In this document: piece after piece, positions 34,373 to 45,355 of the stretch
Layout of the letters: the number at the start of each line of letters is the position of its first letter
Numbering within the stretch: position 1 is the first letter of the stretch
NCBI GenBank assembly: GCA_030549495.1
Contig: JAUIRK010000069.1
Span: 1,106,001-1,170,000, forward strand
Length of the DNA stretch: 64,000 nucleotides
From: Nectonema munidae
Taxonomy: Eukaryota > Nematomorpha > Nectonematoida > Nectonematidae
Reading direction: 5' to 3'
Position numbers and translations under genes: made by a program
The notes under the pieces: model-generated
Told to the model about the DNA's origin: nothing
Database searches by the model: none
Seen by the model: only the letters and a program-made list of their open reading frames with translations

Positions 34373-37300
34373 CCAGTTTACGTATTTGTCAATCAAAATT
34401 TTTTTGAATGTTTTGATTGGCTTTTCAAATTTCAATCAAATTTATTATAATTTGCAATTTTCAAACTTCTAGTGCCTTTTAACTTCTAACCGATATAATA
34501 TAAGATTGATCAATGAATTTTTGGCAAAATTTTTTTAACGAAAGTTAACTACTTATTATTTGCGCTTTCTAATTATAGTAATGGCGCTTCTAGTTATATT
34601 AACTATATTTTTTTATTTTGAACTAATTATGGTAGCGCTATTAGTTTAATTATAACTCAATGAATGGTACAATTCATTTTATTAGTATGCAGCTAAAATT
34701 CAGGTACAATAAAACTGGGATATTTAAATGATTACGATACTATTTATGACAAATTTTTGTAATTCTCGAGAATAAAAAAATTTCTTAGAGTGTTGCTTAT
34801 TGCATATTTTTTACTGAACGTTATAGAGCAAAATTTACTTTTATATTATATTCTAATTTTTTCAACATTCACTAGTTTCATTCTTTAATATGATCAACTT
34901 GAAATTAATTCAAAGAGTAAACACAAAAAGATACAAAATGCATCACCAACTAAATACGATTGAAAAATTGTTTCAAAAACAAAATAAGAGATAATTTTAT
35001 TGTTAGATTTTTTTTATCAATTTTCATGTAGTAATAAAATCAATAAAATGAAACGAGTAAAATATAGCCCTTAAAAGGGCTTTGGTTTGAATATGAGCAA
35101 AGAATCAAATTCTTTCAAATGATTTCAGATTGCCATCTCTTTAACTTTAAGCAAAATCTACTTCTAAGTATTCCTAGAAATAAATAAAAATATTTATATA
35201 TTTTTGAAATATCAGACATAAGGTTCAATATTATCAATGAATTTTTGAAAGTATGAAATTTAAAGAATAAACTTATCAAATTTTTTCCTAATCACCCTGC
35301 TGCTTCAAGATTCCTTATGGAAACTGAATTTTTCAATTAAGAAATGTATAGGCTAGATATACAATGATAAGATAACAGCCTAATTCATCAGAATTTTTTT
35401 TAGAGTTTAAATAGAAATAACACATGACTAATTATTATAAATGACAAAACAAACAAAAATTACTTGGTCAATTATTGCCACTCTGAGTTTCCAACAAATC
35501 GCTCAAAGATGCCAAAAAAACTGAAAACAGTTGATCTTTTGGAAAGTTGCTCCTCCAAACAAACTCATCCAAATATGATCTGAACAAATATCTTGAAGTT
35601 CCGAATTGCCTTTTAAACTTTCTTTTTGCTCTCATCCATAAATTTTCTATGTTTTGTGTATGAATGTTTGGATCATGCGGGTCAACAAAATTGCGTTGAT
35701 GAATGACCACCCAGTGATCATAAACACCATTATTCAGTGTTGCAATATTCGCATATGCTGACCAACCATCGGAAACAATTATTGACCCAGGCAGTATATG
35801 TCTTTCTATAATTTGAGAAAGAGTGGCTTCACTCCTATCAGGAACTTCCACAAGAAAGCACTTCTTACTGTATCTTTCAATGGCTCCAAACACCCAATGA
35901 CCTTCTCGCCAAGTTCCACGGTGATATTTTCGATGGAAAAACTTACTTTCGTCAATTTCTACAATAATCTGGTCTAAATTTTCATCAAAACCTCCAAGAG
36001 TAGAGGAACTGGATTCTACCCATATTGTAGTTATTTCTCTACAAAAATTTGCCCAGTCTACAGCAGTTTGTCTACTTAAAATAGATGTTTCATGGATTAT
36101 ATTCTCTAGAGAGTAGTCACGACACCATCCATAAATGAATGTCACCATAGATTTGAGATTTAAGTGACTTTTGGCAAAAAAAGAACCAATTCTCACCGTT
36201 TTTTTCTTACCGCAAATATAGCACTTCCAACAGTATCCATCAGACACATCATTTCTAATCACTAACTTGCACATTTGTTGGCATTCGTAACATCGAAAAA
36301 CATTATGAATGATTCTATGTAAAGCAAGCCATTTCAGAATTTCGAGCTTGTTGTTTGAGCTGAAAACTTGAAATGACGAGGAAAAATTTCAGTTTTCAGA
36401 TAAAATTTCTGTAACAGTAAGCGGATTTGGTGTTATTGAGTTCATTTGATTTAATTGAAAATGAACCTTTGATTTGAAGCGAAGGTTATAAGTTGATAAA
36501 GGAAGAACTGAAGGACACGTTATAGTTATGTGTGAATGATACATAGCGTGTTGGGCATGGTGATCATAAGTAAATTGATGTGTATATCATTTTACAGAAA
36601 GATGAGGAGAAAAGCATTACCATTTTATCCTCATCTTTCACAACTGTTTCTATAAAGTGCCAAAGAGAAATCCTGGTTGTGGTAACAGGCACAACATAAT
36701 ATATGAACATGATTTGGAAAATATGTCAATACAATGACAAAGGGATTTTCAATCTGAGTAGTTAAAAAAAAGACGAACAGATGTGCTACAAAGCACTTTT
36801 GTCAAAGAAAACATAATTGCGTAGCCCTTACCATACATCGAAATTCTTACCAAACCGTGGAAACGATACAGAGATCTTGATTGATACAAAACTAGAGTAC
36901 CACATGTTACAACTAACTAGTGTAAGGTTATATTGAGAGAAAGTATTGAGGATTATTAGCAACGCCCTCACGATCAACTAATTCACTACAAATGTGTACA
37001 CAAAAACAATGCTTTTTTATTTTTATAGAATATAAAGCATTCTCTGTTCACGAAGCCTAAGGGATATAAATTGATGGTTTGTGCTTGTGGATCATAAACT
37101 CAATAATGAGGATAAATCAAACTGCTATATTTACACTACTCCGATTGAAAACCCCTTTTTCATTGTATTGACATATTTACCAAATCATGGTCATACATTA
37201 TGTTGTAACTGTTATGAGCGATACATTATGAGCTATTTGTTGGAAACTCAGAGTGGCAATAATTGACCAAGTAATTTTTGTTTGTTTTGTCATTTATAAT

Positions 37301-38370
37301 AATTAGTCATGTGTTATTTCTATTTAAACTCTAAAAAAAATTCTGATGAATTAGGCTGTTATCTTATCATTGTAAATCTAGCCTATACATTTCTTAATTG
37401 AAAAATTCAGTTTCCATAAGGAATCTTGAAGCAGCAGGGTGATTAGGAAAAAATTTGATAAGTTTATTCTTTAAATTTCATACTTTCAAAAATTCATTGA
37501 TAATATTGAACCTTATGTCTGATATTTCAAAAATATATAAATATTTTTATTTATTTCTAGGAATACTTAGAAGTAGATTTTGCTTAAAGTTAAAGAGATG
37601 GCAATCTGAAATCATTTGAAAGAATTTGATTCTTTGCTCATATTCAAACCAAAGCCCTTTTAAGGGATATATTTTACTCGTTTCATTTTATTGATTTTAT
37701 TACTACATGAAAATTGATAAAAAAAAATCTAACAATAAAATTATCTCTTATTTTGTTTTTGAAACAATTTTTCAATCGTATTTAGTTGGTGATGCATTTT
37801 GTATCTTTTTGTGTTTACTCTTTGAATTAATTTCAAGTTGATCATATTAAAGAATGAAACTAGTGAATGTTGAAAAAATTAGAATATAATATAAAAGTAA
37901 ATTTTGCTCTATAACGTTCAGTAAAAAATATGCAATAAGCAACACTCTAAGAAATTTTTTTATTCTCGAGAATTACAAAAATTTGTCATAAACAGTATCG
38001 TAATCATTTAAATATCCCAGTTTTATTGTACCTGAATTTTAGCTGCATACTAATAAAATGAATTGTACCATTCATTGAGTTATAATTAAACTAATAGCGC
38101 TACCATAATTAGTTCAAAATAAAAAAATATAGTTAATATAACTAGAAGCGCCATTACTATAATTAGAAAGCGCAAATAATAAGTAGTTAACTTTCGTTAA
38201 AAAATTTTTGGCAAAAATTCATCGATCAATCTTATAATCTTATATTATATCTGTTAGAAGTTAAAAGGCACTAGAAGTTTGAAAATTGCAAATTATAATA
38301 AATTTGATTGAAATTTGAAAAGCCAATCAAAACATTCAAAAAAATTTTGATTGACAGATACGTAAACTGG
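34373..38370 (-). mobile_element. Merlin/IS1595-like transposon with about 1.13 kb inverted arms
   Basis: 34373-35504 and 37230-38370 are inverted copies, about 97-99% alike by eye, both ending CCAGTTTACGTAT at the outside. The left arm includes the last 13 or so codons of the transposase gene, and the right arm repeats them (ETQSGNN stop). Between the arms lie the rest of the transposase (35505-36445) and about 780 bp of non-coding sequence (36446-37229). I could not find a target duplication; the right end abuts a run of 15 G. Confidence 0.85.
35468..36445 (-). pseudogene. ISXO2/IS1595-type DDE transposase, one in-frame stop
   Basis: From ATG 36445 the frame reads 325 codons to TAA at 35470-35468, with a single TGA at codon 19 (36391-36389). 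Without that stop it looks entire. A zinc ribbon (CYECQQMC, then CWKCYIC) is followed by the DDE core: IIVEIDESKF, GTWREGHWVFGAIER, SIIVSDGWSAYANI, and HTQNIENLWMRAKRKF. This is the fold of Merlin and bacterial IS1595. Alternatively the region before 36360, which ends in a good acceptor (CATTTCAAGTTTTCAG), is an intron and the gene is not broken; no suitable donor was seen. Confidence 0.88.
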
Positions 38371-38383
38371 GGGGGGGGGGGGG
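38369..38383. repeat. Run of 15 G at the Merlin right end
   Basis: Homopolymer directly continuing the outer end of the right arm. Similar runs mark several transposon ends in the window. Confidence 0.9.
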
Positions 38384-38493
38384 AGGACCAAAAGCTATAA
38401 TCAGGGCACTACCGCCACTGGTTATAACCAGTCAAATTACTCGATAATCAAACATTATTTTGAACATTCATTCAATTAATTTTGACTGCACGA

Positions 38494-38710
38494 CAGTGGC
38501 GCACATCCGGTTGGGGGGGGGGGGGGGGTAAGCTAAGTTTGCAGCATCCGTTGATTCATCAAGCTGAATTGCAAAAAAGTTGAAAATCGAATTCCGAATC
38601 AATAAAACGACCTGTGATATTATGTCATAGGACATCTCTCCTATTAGCCTTCTAACGGTATCGTTTGATAGGATGATACGCTTCAACTTTACAAGTTCAG
38701 AACTTAGCAC
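38494..38710 (-). pseudogene. Deleted hAT: terminal repeat fused to ZBED5-like transposase
   Basis: 38494 starts CAGTGGCGCACATCCGG, the same end as the hAT copies at 19697-21777 and 41110-49684. After a run of 16 G, the sequence becomes, on the minus strand, hAT transposase: KLKRIILSNDTVRRLIGEMS then FFAIQLDESTDAANLA, where DESTD holds a catalytic Asp. The terminal repeat joined straight to the gene interior suggests an internal deletion. The other end was not found. Confidence 0.7.
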
Positions 38711-39552
38711 ATTTAATATGATATCGTTGCAGCAAGGTATCTACTGTTCTCCTATCTTGTGGGACTTTTTGACAACACTTATTTTTGAAAGTTTTTACCA
38801 GGCTTTCAAACCACACTTAATATTTTAGAAAAACATTCCTATGTTATCAGATCTGGGTTTGAGCATTCGTTCAGTTTGACGTTTACAATAGTCAATATTT
38901 TTGTTTACTTTGCTTCATTTCCAGTGCAAACTTTTTTTGCTGGACTTTACAAAAGTGGATGCATCCTAAACTTTCTAAACCTAACCCTTGTTTGTATTGT
39001 TATGCTAACATTAGGCTTGAAACATATTTTTACGAAAATGTTTTCTTTTCAAAGAAGCGTATTGCTCAAAGTATTGGAAGAATTTTTATTAGGAGCTTTT
39101 GGATGATAGAAAATTATGAATATCTTTTTATTTTTGATGCGAGAATTGGTTTGCTTAATTCATGGTTTTCAAATACCATGTCAGATTATGTTTGTGCACT
39201 GTTACGAGGACGCTCCAAAGTAAATTTATGCAAATAAGTGTTGCTTCACTTTTAAGTCTGTCCAATTTCTTCACTTTTTTCATCATTTTGCCCAAATTAG
39301 GAAACTAACAATATTAAACTAACACATCACAAACTTCTACCACAATTTTTTTAATATTAACTTTCTACTCATCAAAGAGACCACGGTCTTCCTTGAGTAC
39401 TTTCCTCCTTCTCTATTTAATTTTTATCATAGCATACCAAGATAAAAATGTTCCTTAGCAATTTTTGGCTGTTTATTCACTTCAAATGCCTTTCCATTTC
39501 TGCTGTATGTGATATATTCAGTGTTTATCAGTCAATCTTTCCCTTTTTCTAG
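38711..39552. other. Stretch between hAT remnant and ABHD10
   Basis: Two overlapping plus-strand frames (38876-39106 and 38959-39237) have no motif I recognise. A possible short ABHD10 leader exon (39038-39070: MFSFQRSVLLK, followed by GTATTG) is in phase with the acceptor at 39551-39552. This is only a suggestion. Confidence 0.4.
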
Positions 39553-39591
39553 ATTATCAAGTTAAATAAGCAGAAGAAAGACCTCAAAGTT

Positions 39592-40386
39592 ATGAATAAC
39601 TTCCTCAAATATGTCAAGAATGGAATCACCCACACCGTAGCGTACAAGCAAATTCTTTCCACAAATGCCAATGCCCCCTGCATCCTCTTCAATCACGGAA
39701 TGATCTCCAGCATGAATTCTAGCAAAGCTATCTTCCTTGAAGCGTATTGCAGGGAGCATGATTTATCTTTCATCAGATTTGATCAGTTGGGTTGTGGTGC
39801 CTCTTCTGGCAGCTTTTTAGATCAGACTCTTACAACGTATAGAGATTGCTTAGACTTTGTGATAACCTCCTTGTGTAAAAGTAAACTTATTCTAATTGGT
39901 TCCAGTTTGGGCGCTTGGACCACTGCACTTGTAGCACCCGCTCACAAAACAAAACTGATAGGCTACATTGGCCTGGCTTCTGGTTTTGACTGCTCTGAAG
40001 AAATTTACAATAAGTTGAGTCAAGAGGAGCAAGAAAAATGGAAAGCAGAGGGCGTTTACACCTTCGTTGAGAAGAGCAGAAATGTGGAAGAAGGAAGCTA
40101 TTCCTTTTCCCTATCCTATAACCTGATTATAGATGGCCGCCTCAACTTATTGTTGTCGCCCGTTACAAAAAGTTTGGATATCGAGTGTCCCGTTCATTTC
40201 ATCCATGGCTTGAAAGATGACATCGTTTCGTGTGAGGTATCTAAACTCGCCTTCTCTAAAGTGGCTTCGCATAATGCTGTCCTTAAATTGATCAAAGATG
40301 GCGATCACTATTTGTCTCGATCACAAGACTTACAGATGTTGTGTAGTTCTATTCAAGAAATCATTAAGTTTTCAAACCAAGCATGA
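39592..40386 (+). CDS. ABHD10: ABHD10-like alpha/beta hydrolase (acyl-protein thioesterase)
   Basis: 264 codons. The alpha/beta hydrolase triad is visible: Ser105 in GSSLG (residues 103-107), Asp in HGLKDDIV (209 or 210), and His239 in GDHYLS. Order and neighbouring words (IRFDQLGCGASSG, LIGSSLGAWTT, CPVHFIHGLKDDIVS) match vertebrate ABHD10, a mitochondrial depalmitoylase that also cleaves some acyl glucuronides. The known proteins carry an N-terminal mitochondrial presequence that this frame lacks. The frame is open upstream for 13 codons to a strong acceptor (TTTCCCTTTTTCTAG, AG at 39551-39552), so a leader exon encoding the presequence is likely; 39038-39070 is one candidate. AATAAA lies 16 nt after the stop. 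Confidence 0.9.
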   Translation: MNNFLKYVKNGITHTVAYKQILSTNANAPCILFNHGMISSMNSSKAIFLEAYCREHDLSFIRFDQLGCGASSGSFLDQTLTTYRDCLDFVITSLCKSKLILIGSSLGAWTTALVAPAHKTKLIGYIGLASGFDCSEEIYNKLSQEEQEKWKAEGVYTFVEKSRNVEEGSYSFSLSYNLIIDGRLNLLLSPVTKSLDIECPVHFIHGLKDDIVSCEVSKLAFSKVASHNAVLKLIKDGDHYLSRSQDLQMLCSSIQEIIKFSNQA

Positions 40387-40401
40387 CGTCGTCACTCTTT
40401 C

Positions 40402-40407
40402 AATAAA
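40402..40407 (+). terminator. AATAAA after ABHD10
   Basis: CAATAAACAC, 16 nt after the TGA at 40384-40386, implying a very short 3' UTR. Confidence 0.6.
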
Positions 40408-41036
40408 CACTTTTTTGCTCACTAACAGCCAACTTTTTCGCTGAAGGATGTGGGTATTGTTGCACACTTATTAGGGCACATACAAATTCCCCCTGTCCTT
40501 ATAACCCAAGTGTAACACATTCATGATCCCACCTGCCCCTTTTCCTTTCCGCTCCATTAATCCTTCATCTATCTCAAAATTACCACCCTCACTCAACCTC
40601 TTATCTTTCTGCCTCCTTGATTACTACATTTGAATATTAATTAAAATTTAGCATTATTTATTATTAAATGGCATTATTAATTGAGACATCAAAAAGTTTT
40701 AAAACTACTCTCTATCTTCTGTATTCAACGAATGAATTTTTAAATCTTCTTTCTGCCTTGAGGCCCACCTGCCATCTTATGCCTTGCCGGGTCTATAAAT
40801 ACCAGGTGATTCACAGACTTTTTCTGAAAATCCTTTAATCAAGCTTTGTCAATAATAATCCTCTCGCATTTTAAGCCTATTGATAAGGGAATGTGTAGAG
40901 AAATATTTCACCAGCAAAAACAACATTTTTCCAGAAATAAATAGAGTGTTATCCTTGTTTTGAAAAACATATATCCTTACTGTTCATTGGTGTGATCAAT
41001 TTTTTGATTGTTTTTGTAAATAATCAAGTTTTTAGA
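40408..41036. other. Downstream of ABHD10, no gene seen
   Basis: A somewhat GC-richer first part (to about 40620), then AT-rich. The left end of the Tigger element should lie toward its right side, but I found no match to the Tigger right terminal repeat. Confidence 0.5.
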
Positions 41037-41133
41037 ATGAAAACACAAAAAACAAAAAGAAATGAACTTAGTCTCAAAGATAAAGTTTCTTTGATAAATA
41101 CGTCCGAAGCAGGGGCGCACATCCGGGGGGCGA

Positions 41134-41170
41134 GGGGGGGGGGGCGACCGCCCCCCCCCCCCCCCCCCCC
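41134..41170. repeat. G11 and C20 runs near the hAT copy 2 end
   Basis: G run 41134-41144 and C run 41151-41170, six bases apart, able to pair as a hairpin. The frame across them is low-complexity Gly/Pro and is not a gene. Confidence 0.9.
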
Positions 41171-41660
41171 AATGTGTTTTCAGGGGGGGCGAAAATGACC
41201 TTCGCCCCCCCAATAATTTTCTATAAGTAAGAGTTTCTGCTTGTTTATAAAACATGTATGATGATCATGATATCTATGTATGAAGAATGGAGACTTTCGA
41301 ATCAATCAAACATCACATGCCAAGCTGCTCTGAAATTCCTATCGAACATATTTTACAGACGATGCGTGAGATCTATATAATAGTAATCCATTGCTTCAAT
41401 ATGCACACAATAAGTCAGCAATGTTTATCACAGTGTCTCCTCTTTATAGTATTTTTGGGCAAATACATGTTGATGATCCACTAGATTTTCTCATCTTCTG
41501 TCACAGTGATTCTATTTCTCTTTCTGTCTCTTCTGTTTTTCTCCTCCGCTTTCTCTGCTAAAACTCAATCATTCACTCAAGCTCTCACTCAAGCTTTCTT
41601 CTTTCATTCAAGCCCTCTTCTCTTGTTAAGCTCTCCTATCTCATTCAGCTCTCTTCTCTC

Positions 41661-41861
41661 TAGTGTCGTAGCTAGGCTGGGGCATGAGGGGCCGTGCCCA
41701 CACTCCTATGTACCGCATGGTGCCCCCATGCGTCTTATGCGATATCAGTTTTTGAAAATTTCTCCAATGAAAGGATTAAGAAAGTATAAATAATGTTGCG
41801 CAAGTTTTTTGTTTTTAAATTGTGCCCCTTCTATCAACTTTTTTTTTTGGCTACACCACTG
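41661..41861. mobile_element. Small hAT MITE (GTCGTAGCTAG type)
   Basis: Starts TAGTGTCGTAGCTAG and ends GGCTACACCACTG, the common CAGTGGCGTAGC family. Flanked by an 8-bp duplication with one mismatch: CTTCTCTC at the left and CTTCTGTC at the right. It is nested in the extra segment of hAT copy 2. Confidence 0.8.
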
Positions 41862-42377
41862 CTTCTGTCTAATTTGCATTTAGAGTTAAATTAAAATATT
41901 TTTCAATCGTTACGATTTTATATCAATGAATATTGTTAGACTCGCGCTAAGAATTTTTTTTCAACAAAAGTCACAATCTTTATCACTACGTTTGCTACAT
42001 TTTGTAACATTTGAAAACTTTAATTTTTTCAAGTCAAGAAATTTTTTTCAATTGTTATTTGGGAATGAATATTTTGATTATCTATTCAGTTTAAAAGTAA
42101 GAATACTCTATTTGCTTAATATTTAAGCAGAGATATTTTTTATAATGTTCGATTGTTAAATTTTATAAGTAACACTGTACATAATTAATTAAATCTTTTT
42201 TTTTTAAGAAAATTTGTTGATTATTATAATAAAAATATAATATAGAAACAAAATGTTTCAGTTGTTTAAAATGTGCTTGATCTATTTATGACAGCTGTCA
42301 GAATTTTATTTGTAGACAGAAATATTCAAAAAAACGCAATGATTTTCTTTTCTCGTATACTCTATTTATGTTAGTTT

Positions 42378-42697
42378 GGTCCTCGGACATTTTGCCCCAT
42401 CATTTTCATAAGACAGTTCGTCCCATGGACAATTCGCCCCATTATTTTCATAAGACATTTTATTTCATGGACAATTCGCCCCGTTATTTTCATAAGACAT
42501 TTTGTCTCATGGACAATTCTAAAAAATTAAGAGATAAATTGATTAATTTGAAATAATTTAATAGAGATAAAATAAACAAGAATATAAAATTTTTTAATAA
42601 TTTTACACATATAATAAGCAAAGATGGATGAAACTAATAGCCTATGAGACAATTTGTCAGGGGGCAAATTGTCTATAGGGCGAAATGTCTGTCGACC
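42378..42697. mobile_element. MITE of the GGACATTTTGCCCC family
   Basis: Starts GGTCCTCGGACATTTTGCCC and ends GGGCGAAATGTCTGTCGACC. Imperfect 8-bp duplication GTTAGTTT / GTTAATTT (42370-42377 and 42698-42705). It contains about three copies of a 42-bp unit (CATAAGACATTTTGTCTCAT, GGACAATTCGCCCC). It is absent from hAT copy 1. It belongs to the same family as 43723-49567. Confidence 0.85.
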
Positions 42698-45355
42698 GTT
42701 AATTTAAATAATTTTTTAATTATAAGGGCTAGCTAATTAAACGTTGGCTTTTGCTGCTTATAAAAACTTGAAAATATCAAATAAACTCTAATTCTTTATG
42801 CCCCTATTATTTTGAAATTATTCTGAGAACAGACGGTCCCATTTTAAAATAGTGAAAATTGCTTTATTAGTTTATTTTCTTTCCTTTTTCTCTTATGTTA
42901 ATTATGTAGCAAATTTTTCAATTTTGAGTAAAAGTTAAGGTGCAGCAATTTTGAGTAAAAGGTAAGATGTACCGCTTATGTCAAACTATGAACAAATTCG
43001 TATCGATGAGGAATCGAATCAAGAGGCTTCCGTGCTAAGTCCATCATCTCAACCAACCTGCCATACCACCCATAGAGTATGCTGTAGGGGGGTACGTCAA
43101 ATTAGTTTCCAAAAACTTAAGTTCTACCCTAAATTTTTTTAGTTTTTTTGAAGCTCTTAAACTTTTTCTGATAAACTTTTTTTCCTTAAAATTTATTATA
43201 AAAGGCAAATCATTGCAAAATGTTAAAAGTTATTTTACTTTTTGTGGCTTGTATCAATTTAGCTTTTAAACTATTTTTGAATGATGCTGAGTAAAATGAA
43301 ATAATGCGATCTTAATTTTTTGTTTGCACATGCACAAATATTTCATTTTATACACTTACCCCTGAATCAATCACATTTTTTCATATAAACATCGCAGGGT
43401 GTCTAGTAGACTCTTTGCCTTTAGACTACATTCACTCATAAAACTATCTAACTTTCAGTTATTTGTTTTCTCTATGAATCAAATATCCTTTCATCAATTC
43501 CTGTAATGTGCCTGGTAGACTACTTCATTTTTCAAATGAAAAGCTTATTCCACCATCTAACAATTTTGGATTTTTTTAAACTAGTGTATATTCTGCAAAC
43601 TTAATTAAAATATTTTCGCTGGAAGTATAGTATTTAAATTCACAAATTTTGTAAAAAAAATATAAAGTAGTCTTATAAATTTAGGACTTTAGGTATGCGC
43701 TGAATACACTCTATTTTAAAGGGTTGACAGACATTTTGCCCCATAGACAATTCGTCCCATAGACAATTCGCCCCATAGATGATTCGCCCCATAGATGATT
43801 CGCCCCATAGATGATTCGCCCCATAGACAATTCGCCCCATAGACAAATTGTCTCATCTCATATTTATTATATGTGTAAAATTATTAAAAATTTTTATATT
43901 CTTGTTTATTTTATCTCTATTAAATTATTTCAAATTAATTATTTTATCTGTTAATTTTTTTATCACTTTTAAATAATTTTAAATTATTGATGATGAAATT
44001 GAAGAAAAAGATAATTACAATGATATTACAATTACAAGATATTAATTTTTATTTTGTTTAAAAATTTTAAATATTTGTTTCATTTATAAAATAACTGCCT
44101 TTCAAAAAATAATTCTTCATAAAACTAAATAAAATTAAAATATAGCTATTTTTATTGAGATGAGTTGTGGTATTAGGCAAAATGTTCATATGCCAAACCG
44201 TTTTACGAAAAATAGTCTTATGAAAAAAGCGTAAAAGAGTAAAAAAAATTGAAAAAATGGTTTTATAAAACAATAGTGCTAATTGATCTGCATAAATAGA
44301 GTAAATGGTCTATGGCAAGAATTGTATTATAAAAATAAAGCAAATTTTTAATGGAAAGAATTGTCTTATAAAAATAGGACTGGAAGTTTTATAAAAATAA
44401 TAGAGCGCATTCTCTTATAAAAATAATGGGGCAAATTGAGCATGAGGCAAATCGTCTTATGAAAATTATGAGGGGAATTATTTTATGAAAATAATGGGGC
44501 AAATTAATTAATTAATTAAGTTGTTTTGACCCATCCTTTCGGATATCGTGGCCCGTCCGGAATGCTGAGTCCAAGTCTAACTGGACTTTCCATCCCACTA
44601 AACACCTATCGGCCCTTGTTACAAAAGAATAGCTATACCTTGTTATATATATTATTTTACAAGAATTTATGTGACAATATATAAATACAACTGAGTGAAA
44701 GATACAATCCTAACGCGAACGCTCCCAATTTGGGAAACAAACTTATTGTCTAGTCTTGATTACTAACCACGTAGAATCGCGTCGATAGAGCACTACCTAA
44801 CCGTAAAAACATTTGAATTCTTCAGAGGAAGAAAACCAGGGTAAAAAACCGGCACGACGGAATGTATCTTGTTCCTAAATAAAAGAATATGATTATAAAA
44901 GGTATATGCTACAAAAATAGAAGCGTTTGAAGGCATGCAATATCTTATATATTATTAATAAATAATATTTGATACATGTATAGGGTTAAGAAAGATATAC
45001 ATAATTTAAGGCATGCTAGGTTAGGAACAATCTACCCCTGGAATTTGACTCCATCCCTAAATGTCGTCCCTAGGATATATGTTTTAATATTGGAATGTTT
45101 AAACGGTCCTACAAGCGGACTCCTATAGAGGCCAGATTACCGACTATGCCTAACCTAGCTCGTAACATGAAACCGTTTTGGGACTTATACCTTGTGCCAA
45201 TCCTAAATTTAAGTAGGCGGATCTAGAACTCAGAAAAAACAGAACTATATCGCAGAACGCAAAATTCCCTATTGCTTGGGGGCTATTGTATATGGGTAGT
45301 CACCTAGGATAATTTTTCTCTTTTTTTTAGCATATACCCCCAAGAACGCTTCAGC

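Noticed and set aside
38959-39237. 92-codon frame before ABHD10
   Set aside because: No recognisable domain, overlapped by another frame. It ends in a possible donor in phase with the ABHD10 acceptor, but would add an unlikely long N-terminus.
40992-41198. Frame with Gly/Pro-rich tail
   Set aside because: The front is the Tigger transposase; the tail is the G/C homopolymers at the hAT end.
41506-41793. 95-codon frame starting MILFLFLSLLFFSSAFS (signal-like)
   Set aside because: Hydrophobic only because the DNA is a CT-rich tract, and it runs into a hAT MITE.
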